Below are positions 34,301 to 43,065 of a stretch of DNA of 64,000 bases, piece by piece. Where the stretch lies: contig NZ_CP136422.1 in assembly GCF_034355335.1 (NCBI RefSeq), positions 5,306,501-5,370,500 of the forward strand, written 5' to 3'. A program made the position numbers and the translations under genes. Positions within the stretch are counted from its first letter, which is position 1, and every line of letters begins with the position of its first letter. The notes under the pieces are model-generated. The model was not told the DNA's origin, searched no databases, and worked only from the letters and a program-made list of their open reading frames with translations. Source of the stretch: Blautia coccoides (lineage in GTDB: Bacteria; Bacillota; Clostridia; Lachnospirales; Lachnospiraceae).

Positions 34301-37300
34301 GCCGGATCAAATTTTACAAGATTCAGTCCCGGATAAGCGCTGTTTACTGTCTTTACAGTATTCCAGGAATTTCCGTCTGCAGATACCTGTACCTCATAAT
34401 CTGTGGCATAAGCGCCCGGTGTCCAGTCAACCGCAACTGTATCTACCATATATTTCTTTTCCAGATCTATGCTGATCCACTGTCCGCTTCCCTGTCCGCT
34501 GCTGTAGCGTGTGGACTGGCTGCCGTCAACCGCGTATTTTGCTGCCATGGAATCTGCTTCCTGACCGCTTGCGTCTGCCGGTTTGTTAAGCGCCAGATTC
34601 TCGCCTGTTATTTCCTGATAAGGTTCCACGATAACTGCGTTGACAATGGCTTTTCCTTCGGATGCTTTCAGTCCGATATCAATGAGGCCGTCTTTTGCCT
34701 CTGCCGTAACAGTGATATCGTATGCTTTATCCTGTTCCGGAATGGTGAAGCCTTCTTCCACAACAGAACCGTTGACACTCACATCAAATGTTCCGGGTGT
34801 GAAATCATCTGCGCTGGTATCATTAAAATACAGTTTTACTCTGTAGATTCCAGGCGCTGCTTTGAATTTGTATCCAAAGTCTTCGCCGGCACGTCCGCTC
34901 TTAAGTGCAGTTCCAAGACCTGCATCGGGTACAGGCTTCTGGCCGCTGAGGCTGCTGTTAATCTCCTCTGTTCCAGTGGAACCATTTGCATACCAGCCGC
35001 TTCCTGTCACTTCAAATTCCGCATCCTCAAACAATCCGTCATGGTTGCCCATATTGGAGGTATCGGAATTACCTGCATCCAGTCTCATATTCACTTCTGA
35101 CATTACAGCCATATCTGCCGCGATACCATTCAGAATAGGATTCGTCATTGTTCCGGCTTCTTCACTGTATGCGCTCTGAAGCTTGATCGTAATAACACCG
35201 CCTGCAGGGTATACAGAGCCGATTTCGATAACATCTGTGTCACCGGATAGGGTGTATCTCTCTTTTACCACTTCACCGTTGACCAGAACGTCAAAAGTAC
35301 GTCCGGCAATATCTTCCATCTCAGAAACATAGAGTTTCAGATTGTGGGCAGTATCTGATGCATAGACCTTGTACTCAATCGTATCCGCGGTAACACCTGT
35401 GGCATATACACCACTTCTGCTGCTTGTCAGTCCGCTGTATTCATCCACATAACCGGATAATTTTTTATTTGCGTCATAAGCCTGGTCTGCACTGAATCCG
35501 TCAATGGCATCTCCGCCCACATTATAGGATTTGGAATGCTCCTGAAGAATAAATTTCCAGTCAGTACCTGCTGCTCCCAGAGAAAGAGTTCCGTCATTAT
35601 TGCAGACAAGGAAGTCATCCCCTGATTTTAACTGATGAAGTCCGTTCAGCATGTCAACTGCTGTCCAGACAGTAGCATCTTTTTCTGTCAAAACTGCTGC
35701 GCCGCCGTCAATGTTCAGATACAAGTAAGCATTGCTCTCTGTATCCCAGATCTTCACTTTATAGCCGCCGCCTGCGTTTTCCATAACGAACTGGCTGCCT
35801 GAAGCATTGACTTCCAGGCCGTCTTCTCCGCTGGCAAGATATTCTCCGCATTCCGGATCATATACTTTATATCCCGCGTTGCTCTCAAGGCTGAAGTCCG
35901 CGCCTTTTACGCCAGTCATCTCCATAATACCGATATCTGGAGCACCGTCATAGAGAGGATTGCCGAAGAAGTCGGTCTTTGCATTTCTGTCTGAGGTGTA
36001 ATCCCAGAGTCCCATGTTTTCCTGGCTAGTTGCCGGAACTACATTGACATACACACCATTTCCGATAGCCGGTGAGCCATCCTTCAGCGCGTAGGCTTTC
36101 AGGGATTCCCAATCGGAGACTGCTGACATACCATCCTCACTGATCACTGCGCTCTGGCCGCCGCCCGGATTTTCAAAGAGCGGGTCTGCCTGGATCGCAT
36201 TAGGGATCTCACCAGGATCATGGATGCCGCTGGCCTCATACACCAGGTTCCCTGCCTGCTGCAGGTAGGAGTTCTTCCAACTGTCAGCCGTTGTATCCGC
36301 ACTTCCCCATTTACTTGTCACTTCTTCATTGTAGTTATAGTAAATGTTGTTGTACATATGCCAGTTGTAAGCGCTTCCCATTGCGGAGCCGCCGCCGTTG
36401 CTGTGGTTGAATACCCAGTTGGCGCCGTCGTAATAGAATACGTTATTGTAAATATAGCTGGCGGAATTTGTATTTCCCGCTCCGTGACGCCATGCAAGAC
36501 CGTCATTCTGGCTCACATTATAACGGATCACATCTGTGTTGTTGTTTCCCATCATAAGCATAAAGCCCATAGGCGTGTCATGGCTGTAGTTATACTCGAA
36601 GATAGTACCTGCACACCAGTAATCACTGTCATAGGAACAGCCGTCCTGATTGTAAGCAGGTCCGTCAAAGCTCTCGTTATAGCGGAATAAGGTATCAAAG
36701 GAGTTCCATGCCCAGATACCCGCATTGGCACCTTTTGCACGCATGGCCTGTCCGTTTACTACGTTATGCTCAACAACTGCTCCCTGAGCTTCACAGACCA
36801 GAATACCGTCACCGCCGATGTCACTCAGATAGTTGCCGACAATATGAAGGCCTCTCTGTGCCTGGCCTTTATAGCGGATGTTGTCATGACGCACACCGTC
36901 ATTGGCTGAGTTGTTGTCCGCGTCATTGTTGGGATCGTATCCGGTTTTATTCGGATCATTGTTTTTGAACTGATCCAGGTCTGAGAGGCGGATCGCCTTG
37001 ATACCTGTACGGTCACACTGGTCAATTCTGTTGTTCTGTATCGTCACACCGTTAAAGTAAGGATAAACGCCTGCCTTTGAGCTGAAAATAACTTCAACGC
37101 CGATACCGCCGTCAACTTTGTTCACACCGCGGTTTTCATTTCCGTCTACATCATGTACATAACAACCGTCAATAACGATGGTATTGTACTCTTTGTCGTC
37201 CTCTAATGTTTTGTTTACAGTTTCCCGCTCATCAATGGTAACGTGAATGCCCAGACGCCTGGGAACAACATCATCACTTCCGGAATTCAGATTGTTTTCA

Positions 37301-37872
37301 TCTGCTGCATCGCTTGTCTCATTGAATGCGTCATCATTGGTCACTTCCAGTCCTGTCACATATGTATATTCCATGTTCTGGATCAGGACTGCCTCTTTAT
37401 AGCCTGCATATTCAGGAACTTTAACACCAGGGATATCGCTGTCGATCATATTGCCGGTTCTTCTAAATCCTCCCGCATTGATAACAGGCATACTTCCCTC
37501 GCCGTATGTGTCGATCACAATTGGTTTCTCCTGGGTTCCTGTTCCCTTAGGCGCAAGCTGCTGGTTGTCAAAAATACTGCCTTTCTTCAGGCTGATGCCG
37601 TCTCCCGGCTGCAATTCGATGGCGTTCACTTTTGCCAGTGTCTTAAATGGTTTTGCCTCCGACCCGTCTCCGCTCTCATCACTGCCGTTTTCACTGTCCA
37701 CATGGTAAACCGTTCCTACTGCCTGGGGAATCTCCTCTGTGACTGCAGCAGGTACACTTCCCTGGTCTTCTACAGCCGCCTGTATATAGACTGGGAAATT
37801 TACCGAAGTGCAGACAAGAGCCGTCGCCAGCGTAGCACCAAACGCCCTGTTCCATCGCTTCCATGATTTCAT
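31327..37872 (-). CDS. Giant secreted multidomain glycan-active protein with C-terminal dockerin
   Basis: 2181 residues from ATG 37870-37872, which has AAGGAG 8 bp upstream. Approximate order: signal peptide 1-33; right-handed beta-helix of the polysaccharide lyase/hydrolase kind 55-660; a trefoil-like region 665-785; two malectin/CBM-like domains 785-1090; F5/8 type C (CBM32-like) domain 1090-1220; an internal cohesin-like domain 1228-1356; FIVAR 1365-1435; a lectin-like beta domain 1436-1612; a beta-repeat 1613-1690; FIVAR 1690-1750; a Big_3 Ig-like domain 1752-1832; four FIVAR modules 1837-2111; and a type I dockerin 2118-2179 with two calcium loops, GDVDLNGVVNAADSALLLQY and GDVNADNETNTTDATRILQM. 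The substrate of the beta-helix is unknown. It is followed after 40 bp by the anchored cohesin gene. Confidence 0.88.
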   Translation of the reverse strand: MKSWKRWNRAFGATLATALVCTSVNFPVYIQAAVEDQGSVPAAVTEEIPQAVGTVYHVDSENGSDESGDGSEAKPFKTLAKVNAIELQPGDGISLKKGSIFDNQQLAPKGTGTQEKPIVIDTYGEGSMPVINAGGFRRTGNMIDSDIPGVKVPEYAGYKEAVLIQNMEYTYVTGLEVTNDDAFNETSDAADENNLNSGSDDVVPRRLGIHVTIDERETVNKTLEDDKEYNTIVIDGCYVHDVDGNENRGVNKVDGGIGVEVIFSSKAGVYPYFNGVTIQNNRIDQCDRTGIKAIRLSDLDQFKNNDPNKTGYDPNNDADNNSANDGVRHDNIRYKGQAQRGLHIVGNYLSDIGGDGILVCEAQGAVVEHNVVNGQAMRAKGANAGIWAWNSFDTLFRYNESFDGPAYNQDGCSYDSDYWCAGTIFEYNYSHDTPMGFMLMMGNNNTDVIRYNVSQNDGLAWRHGAGNTNSASYIYNNVFYYDGANWVFNHSNGGGSAMGSAYNWHMYNNIYYNYNEEVTSKWGSADTTADSWKNSYLQQAGNLVYEASGIHDPGEIPNAIQADPLFENPGGGQSAVISEDGMSAVSDWESLKAYALKDGSPAIGNGVYVNVVPATSQENMGLWDYTSDRNAKTDFFGNPLYDGAPDIGIMEMTGVKGADFSLESNAGYKVYDPECGEYLASGEDGLEVNASGSQFVMENAGGGYKVKIWDTESNAYLYLNIDGGAAVLTEKDATVWTAVDMLNGLHQLKSGDDFLVCNNDGTLSLGAAGTDWKFILQEHSKSYNVGGDAIDGFSADQAYDANKKLSGYVDEYSGLTSSRSGVYATGVTADTIEYKVYASDTAHNLKLYVSEMEDIAGRTFDVLVNGEVVKERYTLSGDTDVIEIGSVYPAGGVITIKLQSAYSEEAGTMTNPILNGIAADMAVMSEVNMRLDAGNSDTSNMGNHDGLFEDAEFEVTGSGWYANGSTGTEEINSSLSGQKPVPDAGLGTALKSGRAGEDFGYKFKAAPGIYRVKLYFNDTSADDFTPGTFDVSVNGSVVEEGFTIPEQDKAYDITVTAEAKDGLIDIGLKASEGKAIVNAVIVEPYQEITGENLALNKPADASGQEADSMAAKYAVDGSQSTRYSSGQGSGQWISIDLEKKYMVDTVAVDWTPGAYATDYEVQVSADGNSWNTVKTVNSAYPGLNLVKFDPAEAQYVAIVSISNANEWGMSMTELGVYGEEITGSPAATVSTEDKGNHDYQVNVGLENIFNKYRNAVVEYTYDPAQITLNTDSAALNEEALLKTSEPTVTDNEDGTKTVRFSYGIKKQDAFKKAAELMNVTFTAEEGATRKLVTVNVSFSNAEGHVTALEKVITYVPNNFTHEDLGALIQDAEAQLNAAVVGPKPGEYTQEAVDTFKAAIDEAKAVPDGKEAAEYETAYVKLEAAMKAFTEAVNVAEYDTYYQDFAIADEANFEYTNASGQLTDEGMLLSIGGNGTAKDMNASAINQGIFRIRFTTDSIADQTLFTVGSGIMFGYDAGGGNWFYDKTAENGWGDFTKGHPLTENKEHEIIFKFVPSAGKAVGLYDLTLWYDGTELGSASNVPYSTEPGQYTLQTRRAAHGITVKEVYYGDEVPTHTISVTAGDNGTVSQTGDVSVDRETNKTFVIKPNKGYTVDKVLVDGKPAAVDNNKVTFEYVIEDHTLEVTFKKLETSSLEALIQEMKGIEADGYTPDSYQKFQEAIAAAEAVVENAASQKEITDAIVALGNAKDVLVPITLEAITVNTENAKTDYLLGDEFDAEGIVVEAVYNDGKSKPLNADEYTTTGFDSSVIGPKEITVTYTEGETVLTASFTVQVKLTVDTKGLELAITMAENLANGSQSFSPESWAAVEEALTEANEILTSLETTQGQVDDAFSKLISAITSLKPGVQKFGLEAAVQGAEAILADPATEERYTEGSAQAVKDALKAAKTVLDTEYGEDEVEAGQTAVNEATTNLLTAVSQMLDKDFARLHAVIAQAETILKDSGKYTAESVERLKNQLETARQTAANTELTGQEAREARQALEEAITGLVFKGNKAALETVMAKAQEILNNSGRYLAGSIEGLQEAFDKAKIVYDDLEAVQDEINAAVAELTKEVEEVRLLGDVDLNGVVNAADSALLLQYSVGLKELTEEQILIGDVNADNETNTTDATRILQMAAEKITTF

Positions 37873-37973
37873 ACATTGCTCTCCTTCCAAAAGAATATTT
37901 ACGCAATGAGCTTCGGCACACTGTTTTTATGAGTTTCCGTCATTTTACCAGGCGCCGCATTGCCGTGTCTCCT

Positions 37974-37979
37974 ATTATA
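37974..37979 (-). promoter_or_regulatory. Candidate -10 box for the dockerin-cohesin operon
   Basis: A perfect TATAAT on the minus strand lies about 100 bp before the start codon, but its -35 region is weak. The gap 37873-38194 otherwise holds A/T-rich sequence and the terminator below; no small gene is evident. Confidence 0.35.
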
Positions 37980-38116
37980 TCTTACATATCACCATAAATT
38001 ATTACGAATTCTACCTGTTTTTCGTCATTTTCGACCATTTATATTTTTATAGGATGCGATAGTACAAAAAAATAGATATATTGGGTAAATTTTATGCAAA
38101 CCGTCCACAGTCACAA

Positions 38117-38162
38117 TAAAAAAAGACATTTACGCACCTTATTATCAGGCACTTAAATGTCT
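38117..38162 (-). terminator. Terminator of the MazG-to-SurA-like operon
   Basis: On the minus strand AGACATTTA and TAAATGTCT pair around a partly paired 21-nt loop, followed by TTTTTTTA. It lies 33 bp past the SurA-like stop. Confidence 0.75.
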
Positions 38163-38194
38163 CTCTTTTACAAATATGAAAATATTATATTTAA

Positions 38195-38959
38195 TTATTT
38201 TCCTTCTATAGCATCCTTCACCGCCTGGGTCAAAGCCATTTGATCCGGTATCTCCACCACTGCTGCCTCTGCCATTTCTTTCAAATGTTCCTGGTATTTA
38301 TTCTCCAGAACAAGATTTTTAGCAGATGTCTCTATATTTTCATAGTCCTCATTGTCAAAGTAGTCCGGGTCTGCATCATAAACTGCCCTGGCCTCCTCAT
38401 CGGATGCGGTAAGCTCTTCTTTATTGATCAGCTCTCTTTTATTCTGGAGAGAGAGATTCTCGTTGAAATAATCGTAAAACTGGTCTGCCGTGTACTGTGT
38501 CATTCCAAATACAGTTTCATTATTCCCCTTTTTCTCTTTTCTGTCCTTGTTTTCCTTTTCCATTGCTTTTATCAGGGAGGGATAATCAATGGCATCCGCA
38601 AGACCATTGTCCATGGCCTCCTTCTGCATGGTCTTGATGGATTTCATCTCTGCAACCACTGCGTCTGCCAGATATTCATAGCCGTTTTTTCCTTCCACCT
38701 CTGTATCCCAGGTGAATTCTGATATGTCAATCCCAGCCTTCTCTGCTATTTTCTCCCTCTGATGTAATTTGATCTTATTGACAACGCATGCCACCTCTTC
38801 CCTGTAAACCGGCTGTCCGTCAACGGAAAATACTGCTTTCTCTGTTCTGCCCTTCACAAAAAATATGACTGCTGCCGCCAATGCCGCAGCCAGGACCACC
38901 AACAGAAGCACTATCCATTTCTTTGATGATTTTCCGCTGTCTTTCTGCATTTTACCCAT
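38195..38959 (-). CDS. Membrane-anchored SurA/PrsA-N-like protein without a PPIase domain
   Basis: 254 residues with AGGAG upstream. A basic N terminus is followed by a single membrane helix (about 14-36). The exported part begins with AVFSVDGQPVYREEVACVVNKI, the typical opening of SurA/PrsA/foldase N-terminal domains. It continues as charged helices, with no rotamase (parvulin) domain. It could hold or fold exported partners; the neighbouring lipoprotein barnase is an obvious candidate. It is last in a five-gene run on the same strand, 21 bp after barstar. Confidence 0.7.
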   Translation of the reverse strand: MGKMQKDSGKSSKKWIVLLLVVLAAALAAAVIFFVKGRTEKAVFSVDGQPVYREEVACVVNKIKLHQREKIAEKAGIDISEFTWDTEVEGKNGYEYLADAVVAEMKSIKTMQKEAMDNGLADAIDYPSLIKAMEKENKDRKEKKGNNETVFGMTQYTADQFYDYFNENLSLQNKRELINKEELTASDEEARAVYDADPDYFDNEDYENIETSAKNLVLENKYQEHLKEMAEAAVVEIPDQMALTQAVKDAIEGK

Positions 38960-38980
38960 TTTCTCTCTCCTGTGTTTTTA

Positions 38981-39229
38981 TTAGCCAATCAATCGAAGAC
39001 CTTCATTCTCTTTTGCAGCGTCCAGCAGGACACTCCATATCCGCAGAAAATAGTTCTGCGCCTGCTCTCTGTTCTGCACTTCAATCTCCATCTCTTCCGC
39101 CTCTGTAAGACAGTCGTACAGCGCGTCCAGATTCCCCCCATAGTAATCCGGGAACTGCATTTTTTCCTTCAGATATCTGTGTGCTGTCTCCTTCTCATCC
39201 ATATATAACGCGTCCAGGACTATCCTCAT
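38981..39229 (-). CDS. Barstar-family ribonuclease inhibitor
   Basis: 82 residues, close to the 90 of classical barstar. It keeps FPDYYGGNLDALYDCLTE, the helix-loop that plugs the barnase active site, including the Tyr and Asp contacts. It overlaps the preceding ribonuclease gene by 4 bp (ATGA), as expected for a toxin-immunity pair that must be made together. It is cytoplasmic, so it would protect the cell from enzyme that has not yet been exported. Confidence 0.92.
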   Translation of the reverse strand: MRIVLDALYMDEKETAHRYLKEKMQFPDYYGGNLDALYDCLTEAEEMEIEVQNREQAQNYFLRIWSVLLDAAKENEGLRLIG

Positions 39230-39762
39230 GGATTCTCCTCTCCATACAAAAGCTCAAAAGTTTCGTAGTGATCCTCCGTGTAATACACAAGGCCGTCATC
39301 TGAGTAAATGATCCGCTTTGCCCCCCGGTAGCCTCCGTCACTGTCAATGTCACATTCGTAATACTGCCGTCCCTCTTTTTCCGGCAGAATTCCTTCATAA
39401 TTGCCGAATCTGTCCCCACCGATACTCTTGCCCGGCGCAGCTTCTGACAGATTGCCCTTACTGCTGACCCATCCGGCGTTCTTGGCTTCTTTCTTCGTGA
39501 TAAAGTTGTCCGGAAGGTGTCTGAACTGATGGATATAAGCCGCCACATCCTCCTTTGAGGTATAGCTTCCAGACTCCTCAAGTGTCTCTGCATTCTGCTC
39601 TGCCTCTGTGTTCTGCTCCTCCTGTCCGGACGTCTGCTGTATGTCTATGTCCGTCTGGTCTGCGCTTTTATCTGTAATGCCGGTACATCCGGTCAAAAGA
39701 CAGAGCAGCAGTGCCAGAATGCCGCATATATATTTAAATTTATGTCTCCAAATTTGAACCAT
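39226..39762 (-). CDS. Barnase-type guanyl-specific ribonuclease, predicted lipoprotein
   Basis: 178 residues. The signal peptide ends in the lipobox LLTGC (Cys 26), followed by a Gln/Glu/Thr-rich stalk (27-66) and a barnase domain (67-175). Catalytic residues align with barnase in identity and exact spacing: Glu 136 (YECDI), Arg 146 and Arg 150 (GYRGAKR) and His 165 (EDHYETF), matching Glu73/Arg83/Arg87/His102. The motif KGNLSEAAPGKSIGGD is also conserved. Membrane anchoring is unusual, because classical barnase is freely secreted. It may digest external RNA or act on competitors at contact. The immunity gene follows immediately. Confidence 0.9.
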   Translation of the reverse strand: MVQIWRHKFKYICGILALLLCLLTGCTGITDKSADQTDIDIQQTSGQEEQNTEAEQNAETLEESGSYTSKEDVAAYIHQFRHLPDNFITKKEAKNAGWVSSKGNLSEAAPGKSIGGDRFGNYEGILPEKEGRQYYECDIDSDGGYRGAKRIIYSDDGLVYYTEDHYETFELLYGEENP

Positions 39763-39776
39763 ATTTGATACCCTTC

Positions 39777-40604
39777 TTATAATTTTAGTATATTCCTGAT
39801 GCCATATGCAACCCCGCAGGCTTCATTGGACAGGGTGATATAGTCCGCGGCGTCCTTGCACTTCCGGGATGCGTTCTCCACTGCGATTCCGATCCCTGCA
39901 AATGCCAAAAGCTCCGCATCATTATCACCATCCCCAAACGCCGCAAGCTCCTCTCTATCCAGCCCCAAATGATCCAGCAAAAAGGCTGCTCCTGTATGTT
40001 TCCCGGCATCTTTATAGGAAATCTCCAGAAGCTGCGCCACCGATGAAGTGATATACACATCCTCTGCCTCCGCATCCAATAGCTGCCAAAGCCTGGTTTT
40101 CAGTTCCTGATCCCCGGTTATAATGTCCACGCCGTCCAGTACAGACTCATGGGCACGGATAAATTCCAAGATATCTCCCACTGGCTTTCTGGTCCCCTGG
40201 ATATACGGTACAGCCCTTACGCTGGCTCCAAACTGTATGGGATTCTCCACATAGGCCTTTGGCGCATATGCCTCCCCGTCCACAAATGCCTCGTAGGTCA
40301 CAGGAAATTTTCCGGTCAGATCCACAATGCGCCGCACTGAGTTCTCAGTCATCTTATATTGTTGCAGGCATTTTCCTGTGTGAAGTTCATAGACTGCGGC
40401 TCCGTTTGAGGTAATAGCATACCGAATTCCCTGCATCTCTCTGATAGCCGGCGGCAGAGTGGAGAGTGCCCTTCCGCTGGCTACCACAACCTGCACGCCC
40501 TTTTCCATGATCTCCAAAAGGGCCTGTCTGTTTTCCTCCGGCAGATATCCATCCCCATCCAGTGTCGTCCTGTCCAGATCAAGGGCAATACATCTGATTT
40601 CCAT
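39777..40604 (-). CDS. Cof-type HAD-IIB phosphatase
   Basis: 275 residues, the normal length of Cof/YidA-like cytosolic phosphatases. The four HAD motifs are visible: ALDLDRTTLDGDG with the nucleophile Asp, the Ser/Thr of VVASGR, the Lys in SYKDAGKHTG and the acidic pair in AAFGDGDNDAELL. Substrates are usually sugar phosphates, nucleotides or FMN; nothing in the sequence narrows this. It sits 18 bp after the MazG-like gene and 14 bp before the barnase gene. Confidence 0.93.
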   Translation of the reverse strand: MEIRCIALDLDRTTLDGDGYLPEENRQALLEIMEKGVQVVVASGRALSTLPPAIREMQGIRYAITSNGAAVYELHTGKCLQQYKMTENSVRRIVDLTGKFPVTYEAFVDGEAYAPKAYVENPIQFGASVRAVPYIQGTRKPVGDILEFIRAHESVLDGVDIITGDQELKTRLWQLLDAEAEDVYITSSVAQLLEISYKDAGKHTGAAFLLDHLGLDREELAAFGDGDNDAELLAFAGIGIAVENASRKCKDAADYITLSNEACGVAYGIRNILKL

Positions 40605-40622
40605 ATGTGCTCCTTCCCGCCG

Positions 40623-40955
40623 TCATTTTTCCGGCTTGGGATACTTTACCGCATTTTTTACCATCTTGTCACGGATTATATCGTCAATGTCAAAGGAATA
40701 CATCTGGGCAAAACGCAGGGAAAAGATCAGTGTATCTGCCAATTCTTCCCCTATACGTTCTCTCTTCCTCTCGTCTCTCATCATTTCTTTCATCTGGTCA
40801 TTGGATTTAAAGCGGAACAGATCCATCAGCTCATTGGCCTCTGTGGAGATACCAATAGATAAATCCTTGGGATTGTGAGACTTGTTCCAATGTCTCTCCT
40901 CACAAAAATCAAAGACTCTGCCTTTTAAATCCGCCACGGTTGTATTTTTATCCAT
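40623..40955 (-). CDS. MazG-like nucleotide pyrophosphohydrolase
   Basis: 110 residues from ATG 40953-40955, with AAGGAG 9 bp upstream. All-alpha NTP-pyrophosphatase fold with the metal motif EANELMDLF followed by EELADTLIFSLRFA. Members hydrolyse (d)NTPs such as dCTP to monophosphates and pyrophosphate, usually for nucleotide-pool cleaning. It is the first gene of the run that ends with the SurA-like gene. Upstream, a 12-bp sequence ccttatgtttta occurs twice (40967-40978, 41015-41026), and the region 40979-41086 has no gene. Confidence 0.88.
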   Translation of the reverse strand: MDKNTTVADLKGRVFDFCEERHWNKSHNPKDLSIGISTEANELMDLFRFKSNDQMKEMMRDERKRERIGEELADTLIFSLRFAQMYSFDIDDIIRDKMVKNAVKYPKPEK

Positions 40956-41086
40956 CTTATCTGTCTCCTTATGTTTTATCTTGTGAATTATATTATATTT
41001 TGACTTATGAATCACCTTATGTTTTACCTAACATTCTTCTTTCCCTCTATTCTTTTGTCTCCAATTTTGTTTATCCTTTGTATATT

Positions 41087-43006
41087 TCAGTTCAGAGAAT
41101 ACTGTTTCATGATTCCCTTTCCACTGTTCTTGGCATCATACAGCGCATAATCTGCCGCCTTTAAAAGCGTCTGAAACTCATTCAGACCACCGCCGTACCA
41201 GGCCAGCCCTGAAGAAATCTCCAGTGTCTTTCTGCTCTGATCAGGAAATACCACGGGGTTCTGCTGAAGACAGCTATAGAATTCTTCCATATCATTGGCA
41301 ATCTCCTGCTTCGTCTTATAGTGGTGCAGAAACAGACAGAATTCATCCCCGGACCGTCTAGCCGCAAGCCCGTGCTCTCCATTGAATTCTGTCAGGAAAC
41401 CTGCGCAGACACGCAGATATTCATCGCCCCAGTCATGGCCAAAACGATCGTTTATCCCCTTGAAACTGTCAAGATCCAGCATAATCATTGCACACTGACC
41501 GATATCCTTTTCATCCAGGATATTCTCCACTTCTTTTCTGAAGGTATCCAGATTGCAGAGACCGGTAAGAGAGTCATAATCCCTCTCATGCTCCAACCGT
41601 TTCTTTTCCTGTACCTCCCCGGTCACATCTGAGATGATCCCAAAGGTGCTGCCATTTTCTGTAGTGGTGAATATACGCACCCATTTTTCAGGATTTTCCT
41701 TTATTTTAAAGTCACTGCCCCTTTTGTCCAAAGCGGCTCTTAGAGTCTTTTCCAGCATTTCCCGAAATACATTCCTATCCCGGCAGGCCTGATCCATCTC
41801 CTCTGCGGACCAGTCAAGTACAAGGCGGATACGCTCCGTTGCCATAACCCTTTCATTATCCTCATTGAATTCAAAAACGCCTATAGGTAAATCCAGTGTA
41901 TCAATGACCTTTGAAATCTTGACTGTTGCATCTAAAATCCCCTGTACCATTTTATTGATGCCCTGGCTCAGTTGTCTGAACTCAGGATTGCTGTCCACCT
42001 TCACCACAGTATCCAGATTGCCGTCTGTGATTTCATTCAGATCATCCATAATGGTGTGCATCCCATCCACGATCTGATATTTTAACAGCCGGTTAATGAC
42101 CAGAATCGTCACCAGATAAACCAAAAGCAGGTAACAGAAGGTCAGAAGCGTCTGCGTATTCCTCTCGTCATAAAGCTGATCCTCATTCTCCCCTGCTCCA
42201 AGTATCAGGCTGCCTTTCTCCTGGATGACACAGAAGATTTTCTCTCCGTCCTGACGAATAAATCCTCCATCTCTGCAGTCTGCGATCTCCTTTTCTGAAA
42301 GCCCCAAATCTTCCATACTGCTGCCGGCCATCTTCTCATCTGAATGGGCCAGAACCTCCCCGCTGTCCTTGTCTATGGCAAAGAGTACACCTCCTGCATC
42401 CACAGGAACTCTGGAGAATATGTAATCAAGCTGATTCCTCTTCTGGGCCTCCAGCATCCTGGTCGGAGCCATTCCCACCTGCACAATTCCCTTTTTATCC
42501 TGACGGGCAACGCCGATATACTGGAACACCTTCTCTTCATATCCGTTAGGCCTTATATCCTGCACCAGATAGGAATCCGGATCATCCAGAATACTGAGAA
42601 ATTCTTTTGTCTGGTCCGTAGTGTGAAAGTCCATGCCAAAGTATTTGGAAATACTTCCTGCGAAAAGGATCCCGTTTTCATCTATCACATGAAGTTCATC
42701 CACATTGAGCAGCTCCGCAATACGCTCCATTTCCTGCTGGCTTTCCAGCACGCTGGGATTCTGTTGTATAATATAGGCGAAAGCATAGGCTCTTGTCAAA
42801 TAATCCTCACTTAAGCTCTCTTTCAAGTTCTGCAGTTCCACTTCATTATTATCAATGGTCTGTGAAATCTGTCCCAGCTTCAGAGCAGAGTTTTGTATCA
42901 TCTGACTTCTTGCATTACGTCCCTGCAGGCCCCAGTTCAGCACCAAAATGGCCAGAAGGGCTGCGGCGACAACATAGCTGATATACCTGGTAAAAATCCT
43001 CTGCAC
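41087..43006 (-). CDS. Membrane diguanylate cyclase (GGDEF) with extracellular sensor
   Basis: About 639 residues using the GTG at 43004-43006 behind GGGGAAA; a GTG 48 bp upstream lies almost at the predicted transcription start and has no RBS. Two membrane helices flank a double-Cache-like extracellular sensor of about 250 residues; then come a HAMP-like segment, a PAS-like domain and a GGDEF domain. The active site reads RRSGDEF, an SGDEF variant found in many active cyclases. Other cyclase residues are LDLDSFKGINDRFGHDWGDEYL. No EAL domain. It should make c-di-GMP in response to an outside ligand. It is a single gene with its own promoter. Confidence 0.9.
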   Translation of the reverse strand: MQRIFTRYISYVVAAALLAILVLNWGLQGRNARSQMIQNSALKLGQISQTIDNNEVELQNLKESLSEDYLTRAYAFAYIIQQNPSVLESQQEMERIAELLNVDELHVIDENGILFAGSISKYFGMDFHTTDQTKEFLSILDDPDSYLVQDIRPNGYEEKVFQYIGVARQDKKGIVQVGMAPTRMLEAQKRNQLDYIFSRVPVDAGGVLFAIDKDSGEVLAHSDEKMAGSSMEDLGLSEKEIADCRDGGFIRQDGEKIFCVIQEKGSLILGAGENEDQLYDERNTQTLLTFCYLLLVYLVTILVINRLLKYQIVDGMHTIMDDLNEITDGNLDTVVKVDSNPEFRQLSQGINKMVQGILDATVKISKVIDTLDLPIGVFEFNEDNERVMATERIRLVLDWSAEEMDQACRDRNVFREMLEKTLRAALDKRGSDFKIKENPEKWVRIFTTTENGSTFGIISDVTGEVQEKKRLEHERDYDSLTGLCNLDTFRKEVENILDEKDIGQCAMIMLDLDSFKGINDRFGHDWGDEYLRVCAGFLTEFNGEHGLAARRSGDEFCLFLHHYKTKQEIANDMEEFYSCLQQNPVVFPDQSRKTLEISSGLAWYGGGLNEFQTLLKAADYALYDAKNSGKGIMKQYSLN

Positions 43007-43065
43007 AAAATTTCCCCTTTCCCCACTATATGCCGCTGACCACAGCGACCTCACGCTTTTTTGTT

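Noticed and set aside
34162..35100. Long plus-strand open frame of 312 codons antisense to the dockerin gene
   Set aside because: It is the mirror of a highly structured coding sequence; its translation is Cys/His/Phe-rich with no domain and there is no RBS or promoter.
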